Shown: piece after piece, positions 56,762 through 64,000 of the stretch | Layout of the letters: each line of letters opens with the position of its first letter | Numbering within the stretch: position 1 is the stretch's first letter | NCBI GenBank assembly: GCA_037442205.1 | Contig: JBBIQS010000036.1 | Span: forward strand, 1 to 64,000 | Reading direction: 5' to 3' | Source of the DNA: JBBIQS01 sp037442205 | Lineage (GTDB): Bacteria; Myxococcota; Myxococcia; Myxococcales; UBA5297 | Length of the DNA stretch: 64,000 bases | The notes under the pieces: generated by a model | Seen by the model: only the letters and a program-made list of their open reading frames with translations | What the model was told of the DNA's origin: nothing | Databases searched by the model: none | Program-made: the position numbers and the translations under genes

Positions 56762-58024
56762 TCAGTCGGTCTGGAAGCGCTTGATCAGCTCGGCGAGCCG
56801 GGCGGCAAGCTGGGTCAGCTCGCTGGAGGCGCCGGTGGCCTGCTTGGAGGCCTGGGTGGTCTGGCGGGTGACCTCCTCGATCTCGGCCATCGAGGTCACC
56901 ACCTGCTCGGTGGCGGTGCGCTGCTGCTGGGTGGCGAGGTTGATCACCCGGGCGGCGTCGCTGGTCTCCTGCACGCCGGCGAGGATGCCCTCGACGGCGG
57001 TGGAGGCCACCGTCCCCAGCCGCTCGCCCTCCTCGGTGGCCTTGCGGCTCTCCTCGGCGGCGCTGGCGGCGGCCTGGGTGGCCTCGCGGATCTCGGCGAT
57101 GAGGTTCTTGATCTCCTTGGTGGACTCCATCACGTTCTCGGCCAGCCGGCGCATCTCGGCGGCGACGATGGAGAAGCCGCGGCCCGCCTCGCCGGCGCGG
57201 CTGCCCTCGAGGGCGGCGTTGAGGGCCAGCAGGTCGGAGCGGTCGGCGATCTCGTCGATGACCTCGACCACGGTACCGATGCGCTCGACGCGCTTGGTCA
57301 GCTTGCTGATCGCCTCGACCACCGCCAGCCCATCCTTGCGGATGTTCTGCATGGCGATGGCGAACTCGCTGATCGCGCCCTTGCCCGCGCGGGCCGCCCC
57401 CAGGGTTTCCTCGGCGACGCGGGCCACCGAGCCGGCGTTCTCGGCGATCTGGGCGCTGGCGTGCTTGAGCTCCTCCATGGTGGCGGTGGTCTCGTGGATC
57501 GCCGCCGCCTGCTCGGTGGAGGCCGACTCGTGCTGGGTCGAGGCCGCCAGCACCTCGTGCGCCGAGCTCGACAGCCGCAGCGCCGCCTCGCTGGTCTCGC
57601 GCACGAAGGTCTTCAGGGTGTCGACGACCTGGGTGATGCCGTCGACCAGCGGCTTCAAGGCCGCGTGGTCGGTGGCCTCGTGGCCCGACCAGCGCGACAG
57701 GTCGCCCTTCTGCACCAGATCGACCAGCGAGATGATGGTCTTGTCGATGCCGGCGGCCATCGCCTCCTCCCGGCGGCGGCCGGAGGCGACGATGGTCTGG
57801 GCAGCGGACAGGGCCTTGTTCAGCTCCTCGGCCAGCTCGCGCTCGGAGGCAGGCAGCCCCTCGACCGCGACCCGGGCCGACAGCTCGCCGCGGGCGGCGG
57901 CCCGGGCGGCCTCGAGCAGCGGGGGGCTCCCGGTGGCGGCGCCGTTGGCGGAGCCGTTGGCTCGGCGCTTCTTGGCCGGAGCGCGCCGGGCGGGAGTGGC
58001 GGTGGCGTTGTCATCCATGGTCAT
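56762..58024 (-). CDS. frzCD: FrzCD: cytoplasmic methyl-accepting chemoreceptor
   Basis: The protein has 420 residues and no membrane segment. I chose the ATG at 58024 because GAGAGG lies 6 bases upstream. The N-terminus has a basic patch ARRAPAKKRRANG (12-24), like the FrzCD tail that binds DNA and places the receptor on the nucleoid in Myxococcus xanthus. The signalling hairpin tip is DEIADRSDLLALNAALEGSRAGEAGRGFSIVAAEMR-type (about 270-305; core ALNAALEGSRAGEAGRGF). Flanking coiled coils have Glu/Gln pairs as methylation candidates. It is cytoplasmic and should pass its signal through FrzA to FrzE. Confidence 0.92.
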   Translation of the reverse strand: MTMDDNATATPARRAPAKKRRANGSANGAATGSPPLLEAARAAARGELSARVAVEGLPASERELAEELNKALSAAQTIVASGRRREEAMAAGIDKTIISLVDLVQKGDLSRWSGHEATDHAALKPLVDGITQVVDTLKTFVRETSEAALRLSSSAHEVLAASTQHESASTEQAAAIHETTATMEELKHASAQIAENAGSVARVAEETLGAARAGKGAISEFAIAMQNIRKDGLAVVEAISKLTKRVERIGTVVEVIDEIADRSDLLALNAALEGSRAGEAGRGFSIVAAEMRRLAENVMESTKEIKNLIAEIREATQAAASAAEESRKATEEGERLGTVASTAVEGILAGVQETSDAARVINLATQQQRTATEQVVTSMAEIEEVTRQTTQASKQATGASSELTQLAARLAELIKRFQTD

Positions 58025-58071
58025 GGGCCCTCTCGACAACTTCGTATTTCCTCAAAAACGTTCGGCGCCGG

Positions 58072-58485
58072 TCAGGCCGCGCTGGCCTTCGCCCGCGGCT
58101 GCGGCCCGGCGTCGCCGGTCTTCTCTTCCTTTACCAGAGCTTCGAGGTCGATCAAGATGAGCAGCGCTCCCTCTTCGACCAGGAATCCAACCACCGCCGG
58201 CTCGGCCAGCCCGCTGGCGTAGCCTGGCAGCTTGCGCAGTGAGGAGGCGTGCACCCGGCGAAAGCCCACCAGCCGGTCGATGGGAACCAGCGTCTCGCCG
58301 CTTCCCGAGCGCACCACCAGCCCCCGCTGGATCCGCTTGGGCGTCCCCAGCCGCCGGCTCTGCGGCAGCTTCCCCTCGGGAGCGGCCACCCGCGACACGT
58401 CGACCACGTCGGCGCCGTAGGTGCGGCCCGCGATCTCGAAGAGCACCAGGTCGATCTCCTCGGAGGTGGAAGGCGCCAGGTCCAA
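58072..58485 (-). CDS. frzB: FrzB: CheW-like coupling protein
   Basis: The protein has 137 residues with a CheW-like fold (LVLFEIAGRTYGADVVDVSRV, VPIDRLVGFRRV, AVVGFLVEEGALLILIDLEAL). It is shorter than usual and less typical than the neighbouring CheW, as FrzB is in Myxococcus xanthus. The start is TTG at 58485, 6 bases after the frzA stop, with GGAAG upstream; no ATG or GTG in frame fits. It ends in a Lys/Ala tail. Its role is likely in input to FrzCD rather than core coupling. Confidence 0.85.
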   Translation of the reverse strand: MDLAPSTSEEIDLVLFEIAGRTYGADVVDVSRVAAPEGKLPQSRRLGTPKRIQRGLVVRSGSGETLVPIDRLVGFRRVHASSLRKLPGYASGLAEPAVVGFLVEEGALLILIDLEALVKEEKTGDAGPQPRAKASAA

Positions 58486-58491
58486 GAGGGC

Positions 58492-59022
58492 TCACTTCCG
58501 GGAACTGGCCCGCTCGCGGGCGCTGGAGAGCGCCCGACGCAGGTCGAGGATTTGGGTGTTCTCGCCGCCTTCCATCAGCAGGCCGGCGACGAACTCGCCG
58601 CTCTCGGTCCCCAGCGGCGCCGGCTGCAGCGACCTGGCCGGGAAGCTCTCCAACCCGATCACCTCGTCGGCCAGCACCGCCACCACGAAGCCGTCGGAGC
58701 GCGCCAGCGCGATGCGCGAGCGGTTGCTCAGCTTGGTCTCGCCCTTCCCCAGCAGCCGGGCGAGATCGACCACCGCCACCACGTCGCCGCGGTGAGCGGC
58801 CACCCCGACCAGCAGCGCCGGAGCGCCGGGCAGCGGGGTGATCGGCGGAACGCGAACCACCTCGTAGACCAGCCCCGATTCGACCGCGACCCGGGTGCCA
58901 CCCACCGTCATCCGGAACAGCTCCACCTCGGCGGCTTGCGAGCCAGCGGCGGATCCGACCGCGGCCGCCTTGGCCAGGGCTTCGAGGAGCGGCTTGCCTT
59001 TGGGAGTGGACTGCGGGTCCAC
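58492..59022 (-). CDS. frzA: FrzA: CheW coupling protein
   Basis: Links the FrzCD receptor to the FrzE kinase. The protein has 176 residues from the GTG at 59022, with AAGGAG 6 bases upstream. The CheW fold is clear: VELFRMTVGGTRVAVESGLVYEVVR, ITPLPGAPALLVGVAAHRGDVVAVVDLARLLG and FVVAVLADEVIGLE. A 30-residue Ala/Lys-rich tail leads the domain. It is the first gene of the operon and is divergent from frzZ, with 202 bases between starts that must hold both promoters. Confidence 0.9.
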   Translation of the reverse strand: MDPQSTPKGKPLLEALAKAAAVGSAAGSQAAEVELFRMTVGGTRVAVESGLVYEVVRVPPITPLPGAPALLVGVAAHRGDVVAVVDLARLLGKGETKLSNRSRIALARSDGFVVAVLADEVIGLESFPARSLQPAPLGTESGEFVAGLLMEGGENTQILDLRRALSSARERASSRK

Positions 59023-59224
59023 GAGCTCTCCTTGGAATGGGGTCCGGCGCGACCCTGTGTTATCCCAAAAACATCGGCGTGGCCACCCCTGCCGCGCGTT
59101 CGGCCGCGCGGCGAGCAGGTTTAGGAGGCGGTGGTCGGCGTGCCGATAGGCGAGCGTGGGAGCGCCGAAAATCCGCGAAGCGTTTGTTACCAGGGTCGGA
59201 TTGGTCTGTTAAAGTCCACGCGAA

Positions 59225-59986
59225 ATGACGCCGAGAGTTCTGATCATCGACGACAGCGCGCTCTCCCTCCAGCTGCTGCAGGGAGGGCTGTCCCAGTCCG
59301 GCTTCGACCCGGTGGGCGCCGCCGACCTGGCGAGCGTGGCCACGGCCCTCGAGAGCGGCCCGTTCGCGGCGGTGGTGGTCGATCTGCAGATGCCGGAGGC
59401 CTTCGGCGACGACGTGCTGGAGTTTCTGCGCGAAGCCAAGGGGGTCAAGGCGCCGATCGTGCTCTACAGCGACCTGGAGGAGTCGGCGCTGGCGCGGCGG
59501 GCGCGGGACTCCGGGGCCGACGGCTGGGCCACCAAGGCCGACGGGGTGACCAAGCTGGCCACGGTGCTGCGGTCGCTGCTGACCAAGGGCGAGGCCCCCA
59601 AGGCCAGCCGGCGGGTGATGATCGTCGACGACAGCGAGATGACCGCCCGGCTGATCGAGGCCGAGCTGGCGGGCAAGGGCTTCGAGGTGATCCTGGCCGA
59701 CTCCGCCGACAAGGCCACCCGGCTGATCCTCAAGAAGGCGACCCGGCCCGAGCTGATCATGCTCGACGTCAACATGCCCAACGTCGACGGGGCGCACTTC
59801 TGCCGCTTCATCAAGGGCAACTCGCTGTTCCGCGGCATCAAGGTGGTGCTGTGCAGCGGGATGGAGACCGAGAAGCTCAAGGCCATCGCCGCCGAGTGCG
59901 GCGCCGACGGGATCGTCCCCAAGGACAGCTTCCTGTCGAAGTGGGTCCTGGAGCAGATCAGCGCCGACGAGGCCGGCAAGAAGTAG
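59225..59986 (+). CDS. frzZ: FrzZ: tandem dual-receiver output protein
   Basis: The protein has 253 residues with two receiver domains in tandem. The first (1-118) has IDDS, acceptor Asp53 in VVVDLQMPE and Lys104. The second (130-253) has VDDS, acceptor Asp181 in IMLDVNMPNVDG and Lys near 233 (VPKDS). They are joined by a short KGEAPKASRR linker, shorter and less Pro-rich than in Myxococcus xanthus. FrzZ is the output of the Frz pathway and takes phosphate from FrzE. The start is ATG without a strong ribosome site. The divergent position beside frzA is the same as in Myxococcus xanthus. Confidence 0.9.
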   Translation: MTPRVLIIDDSALSLQLLQGGLSQSGFDPVGAADLASVATALESGPFAAVVVDLQMPEAFGDDVLEFLREAKGVKAPIVLYSDLEESALARRARDSGADGWATKADGVTKLATVLRSLLTKGEAPKASRRVMIVDDSEMTARLIEAELAGKGFEVILADSADKATRLILKKATRPELIMLDVNMPNVDGAHFCRFIKGNSLFRGIKVVLCSGMETEKLKAIAAECGADGIVPKDSFLSKWVLEQISADEAGKK

Positions 59987-60073
59987 CCGCCCTCCGCCTG
60001 GCCCGACGCGCCGCCGCGAAGCCGACCGCGCGCCCCTGCAACGCCTAATCGGCGCGCGCTCTGGCGCAGCGGC

Positions 60074-60334
60074 TCAGCGCCCGGCGTCCGCGCCCTCTTC
60101 CGACTCCTCGCTCTCCACGCACGGGCGCATTCCCCAGCTTGGCGCCGGCGGCCCGGCATCCTGGCCCGCCGGGGCGCCGCAGCCCGGCGCCGCCTTCGCC
60201 GCCGGCTGGGGCTCGACCTTCTGCGCCGCGGTGGTTGAGGCATGGCAGCCGGCCAGCGCGGCCGCCAACAGCGCTCCCGAAATCGCCCGCGCCGCCCTGC
60301 CCTTGCGCGCCCAGTCCGTCATCGTCCGCTCCAT
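60074..60334 (-). CDS. Small putative lipoprotein
   Basis: The protein has 86 residues, or 82 from the second ATG. The signal has positive charges, a hydrophobic stretch ISGALLAAALA and the lipobox LAGC (Cys30). The short mature part is Pro/Ala-rich, has two more cysteines and ends in an acidic EESEEGADAGR tail. There is no recognisable domain. It lies after icd on the same strand, separated by a hairpin. The lipobox is convincing, but the small size and low complexity keep confidence moderate. Confidence 0.55.
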   Translation of the reverse strand: MERTMTDWARKGRAARAISGALLAAALAGCHASTTAAQKVEPQPAAKAAPGCGAPAGQDAGPPAPSWGMRPCVESEESEEGADAGR

Positions 60335-60340
60335 AGAGAC

Positions 60341-60372
60341 GACCCCCGGCCCGCTTTCGCCGGCCGAGGGTC
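60341..60372 (-). terminator. Hairpin after the isocitrate dehydrogenase gene
   Basis: GACCCCCGGCC, loop CGCTTTCGCC, GGCCGAGGGTC forms an 11-pair stem with one mismatch about 40 bases past the icd stop. It has no clear T-run. It may end the icd transcript or protect its 3' end. Confidence 0.55.
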
Positions 60373-60413
60373 GAGGTGTCGCTCTCAGGCGCCGGTCAGG
60401 CGGCGCCCGTGGA

Positions 60414-61721
<1,308 letters not shown>

Positions 61722-61893
61722 GGTGTGTCTCCTTGGAGTGTCGGGGAACTCCCGAGAAAAGCGTTCACTGCTTAGACGACGCGCGCTTGGGCAGCAAGGG
61801 ATTTCTTGATCTCCCGCCCAACTTCGGGAGCGGGCAACCGTCCGGAAGCGAAGAACTTTTGGCGCCCAGAAGCGGCGCTAATGAAACGGCCGC

Positions 61894-63288
61894 TCAGCGG
61901 CGCGGGGCGCGGCGCTGCGACGCCTCCTGGCGGGCCTTGGCCTTGCGCTCCTTCTCCTGCTTCTGGCGGGCGCGGAAGCCGAGCGGCGCCGGGGCCGGCG
62001 CGCCTTCCGGAGCCGGGGTGGCGGCCGGCCGTGCCGCGGCCTCGACCGCCTTCTTGTCGCCGGCCTTGGGGGCGACCTCGGCCAGCGCCGCCTCGAGATC
62101 GTCGTGCTCGGCGTTGCGCTGCTGCGAGAACCAGAACAGCCGGCGGATGACCAGGGTGGCGTAGCTGCCCGGCGGCAAGGTGAAGGCCACGTAGACCTTC
62201 TTCATCTCCTTGTTCAGCTCGTCGCGGTGGGCGCTGCCCATCATCAGCTTGCCGGGATAGACCAGCAGCGGACGATCCTCGTGCTTGAAGAAGATCTCCG
62301 GGGTCTCGGGGACCACCAGCTTGTCCAGGGTCAGCTTCTCCCGGCCCAGCACCCACTCCACCGCCTTGCGGACGTCCGGGTCCTCGATCTTCGAGTCCGG
62401 AGCCAGCAGCGGGAAGAACTGGTCGCGCAGCCGCGGGGCGACCTCCGGGGGCGCGTCGCGCGGGAAGAGCAGCTTGCCGGCCTGGTAGTTGAGCGCCAGC
62501 AGCGACTGGCCGGGGAGCATCGAGATCAGGAACCGGCGCACCCCCTCGTTCCACAGGTAGGACTGGTAGGTGAAGACCAGCATCGCCCGGTACTTGGCGT
62601 CGATCTGCAGGAAGGCGCGGCGGAAGTCCTTGGGCTCGCGGCGCAGCGAGTCGAGGATCCGCTGGTACTTGTTGGCTCCGGGGATGGTGCAGCGCCGCTT
62701 CCACTCGCCCCAGTGGTCGCGCCAGAAGGCCTTGACCTTGGCGTCGTTGCTCTTGTCGAGGTCGCTGGGGCGGGCCAGGTGGTTCTTGAGCGCCGCCTCG
62801 AAGTCGCCGCGCAGCAGGTCCTTGGCGATGAAGCCCTGGCCGTGCTTGAGCGAGCCGAAGCGCTGGCTGTCGAAGTAGTTGACCACGCCCAGCCGGTTGA
62901 CCTCCGCCAGCGCCTCGGGCAGCCGGGCGACCTCGGGCTCGCTGAGGTCGCGCACGGTGACGCCGAAGCGGTTGGAGGTGGTGTTGCGGGCGGTCAGGGG
63001 CTCGTCCGTCCGGCCGAGGTACTTGAGGCGCAGGTCCTCGTCCTGCATGTCCACGTCGACGCCGCGCACCGCGATGAGCTGGGTGGTCCGCCCTTGCTTG
63101 TCCTTGAGGCCGCAGTAGGAGAACACTGACCGCGGCAGTCGGAAGGTCTCGGCGATGCGGCCGATGGCGTCGAAGGTCGAGACCTTCTGCTTGTCCATCT
63201 GGTAGACGCGGAACTCGCCGGAGGCGACTTTGTCGAAGCGCCAGCTCTCGGTGACGACGAAGTCTTCGGGCTTCTGCTTGAGCTTCAC
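61894..63288 (-). CDS. truD: tRNA pseudouridine(13) synthase TruD
   Basis: Converts U13 of tRNA-Glu (and a few others) to pseudouridine. The start is GTG at 63288 (464 residues), chosen because the product begins KLKQKPEDFVVTE, the family N-terminus, with GAGAGG upstream. The catalytic aspartate is Asp63 in YCGLKDKQG. Other family motifs are NRFGVTVRD, VVNYFDSQRFG and YQSYLWNEGV. The last 80 residues are an Ala/Pro segment ending in a strongly basic tail (RARQKQEKERKAKARQ), longer than in Escherichia coli and possibly RNA-binding. Confidence 0.94.
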   Translation of the reverse strand: MKLKQKPEDFVVTESWRFDKVASGEFRVYQMDKQKVSTFDAIGRIAETFRLPRSVFSYCGLKDKQGRTTQLIAVRGVDVDMQDEDLRLKYLGRTDEPLTARNTTSNRFGVTVRDLSEPEVARLPEALAEVNRLGVVNYFDSQRFGSLKHGQGFIAKDLLRGDFEAALKNHLARPSDLDKSNDAKVKAFWRDHWGEWKRRCTIPGANKYQRILDSLRREPKDFRRAFLQIDAKYRAMLVFTYQSYLWNEGVRRFLISMLPGQSLLALNYQAGKLLFPRDAPPEVAPRLRDQFFPLLAPDSKIEDPDVRKAVEWVLGREKLTLDKLVVPETPEIFFKHEDRPLLVYPGKLMMGSAHRDELNKEMKKVYVAFTLPPGSYATLVIRRLFWFSQQRNAEHDDLEAALAEVAPKAGDKKAVEAAARPAATPAPEGAPAPAPLGFRARQKQEKERKAKARQEASQRRAPRR

Positions 63289-63460
63289 GCTTTTCCATCC
63301 TCTCCAGCGAAAACAGGCGAGATCGCGGCACCTTATACAGCCGGCCTGCCGATCCGTCGAGCGGGGCGGGATCGCCCCGGCGCGCGCGGGCAACCAAACC
63401 CTCGAAGCGAATGGATGATCGGCTGTTCGGCGCTCGAGCCGGCAGCCCGGAGACGACCCA

Positions 63461-64000
63461 ATGAGACCGAGCCGCCTCGCCGCCGCCGCCTGCCTCGCCC
63501 TGCTGTCGACCGGCTGCGCCACCACCCTGGCCACCCGCGACACCGCCCGCCCTACCCCGGTCAAGCACGTCCGGATCGACTACGGCTACGGCTACTACAT
63601 CCCCACCGGCCCCTTCGTCGACCTGGGCAAGGCGGCGGTGGGCGTGGCCAGGAACCTCAAGAACGGGACCACCGCGGTGACCCCCGAGGAGGCCCAGAGC
63701 CTGTACCTGGGCGGGGTCGGCCTGGCGCTGATGCCGCCGGCGGCGGTGAACGAGCTGGCGGTGCGCACCGGCATCGCCGAGGACGCCGACATCGGCTTCA
63801 AGTGGGCCAGCACCGCGCTGCGGCTGGACGTCAAATACCGCTTCCTGCACCTGGGCGAGGACGACACCGGCCGCGCCCACCACATGTCGATCGGCCTGGG
63901 GGTCAGCAAATACCTGTTCAGCAACCCGGTGTTCAGCGTGCTCGACTACGTCAACATGAGCGACTTCTCGCGCTGGGACTTCGACGTCCCGCTGCTCTAC
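63461..64000 (+). CDS. Partial lipoprotein with outer-membrane barrel-like pattern
   Basis: The gene runs off the right edge; 180 residues are seen. The ATG at 63461 follows GGAGACGA and gives a lipoprotein signal with lipobox STGC (Cys19). The mature part contains RIDYGYGYYIPTGPFVDLG and alternating strands (YLGGVGLALMPP, ADIGFKWASTALRLDVKYRFLHLG, HMSIGLGVSKYLFS). This is the pattern of an outer membrane barrel or a surface lipoprotein. It is divergent from truD, with 172 bases between. The family is not recognised. Confidence 0.7.
   Translation, partial: MRPSRLAAAACLALLSTGCATTLATRDTARPTPVKHVRIDYGYGYYIPTGPFVDLGKAAVGVARNLKNGTTAVTPEEAQSLYLGGVGLALMPPAAVNELAVRTGIAEDADIGFKWASTALRLDVKYRFLHLGEDDTGRAHHMSIGLGVSKYLFSNPVFSVLDYVNMSDFSRWDFDVPLLY

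Noticed and set aside
59150..59224. Sigma70 promoter for frzZ (TTGTTA, 17 bases, TGTTAA)
   Set aside because: Only about half of the consensus bases match and spacing to the ATG is short. The evidence is too weak to list as a site.

Overview
The window is very GC-rich, densely packed bacterial chromosome. It fits a myxobacterium-like member of the Myxococcota (former Deltaproteobacteria). The main reasons are a complete Frz-type chemosensory locus, many lipoproteins with Cys-rich modules, PilZ and DUF4388-type signalling proteins, and large Pro/Ala/Lys-rich linkers. I see no phage, plasmid or CRISPR. The only mobile element is a REP-associated transposase with its palindromes.

Layout. 0-9.6 kb: a partial exported protein, lipoproteins, the GTPases Era and Der in tandem on the minus strand, a membrane-anchored unknown, and a truncated copy of a GH15 glucoamylase gene. 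9.7-13.1 kb: the intact GH15 gene and two cyclophilins, one cytosolic and one exported. 13.3-20 kb: a giant PilZ-like coiled-coil protein, RNase III translationally coupled to the mutase chaperone MeaB, and an acyl-CoA dehydrogenase. 20-23.5 kb: two tandem Cys-rich lipoproteins with look-alike terminators, then the transposase between inverted REPs. 23.5-27.3 kb: a three-gene acyl-CoA carboxylase (biotin carboxylase, GcdA-type carboxyltransferase, biotin carrier). 27.3-36.6 kb: a beta-helix lipoprotein, an enoyl-CoA hydratase, HMG-CoA lyase, the B12-binding small subunit of an acyl-CoA mutase, a degenerate hybrid histidine kinase, a DUF2270 membrane protein and the mutase large subunit. 37-41.5 kb: a membrane methyltransferase behind a strong terminator, tRNA-Val(GAC), an AI-2E-family transporter and a CDP-alcohol phosphatidyltransferase. 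41.5-44.7 kb: an envelope operon (LPP20-like, FlgT-like, PEGA lipoprotein, FecR-domain protein). 44.9-49.3 kb: PilZ, MshEN and receiver/DUF4388 proteins. 49.3-51.6 kb: a metzincin-like lipoprotein protease and a HEAT-repeat protein. 51.7-60 kb: the frz locus. 60-64 kb: isocitrate dehydrogenase, TruD and a partial lipoprotein.

How the genes work together. The carboxylase, hydratase, HMG-CoA lyase, acyl-CoA dehydrogenase, B12-dependent mutase and MeaB form a dispersed set for branched- and short-chain acyl-CoA catabolism (leucine/valine type). The mutase carries Phe and Gln at the two positions that are Tyr and Arg in methylmalonyl-CoA mutase, which points to isobutyryl-CoA mutase chemistry. 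The frz locus has the Myxococcus xanthus order frzZ<>frzA-frzB-frzCD-frzE-frzG-frzF and would control reversals in gliding motility. The nearby PilZ, MshEN and receiver proteins suggest further motility or c-di-GMP output.

All functional statements rest on reading sequence motifs and on family knowledge; no database search was run.
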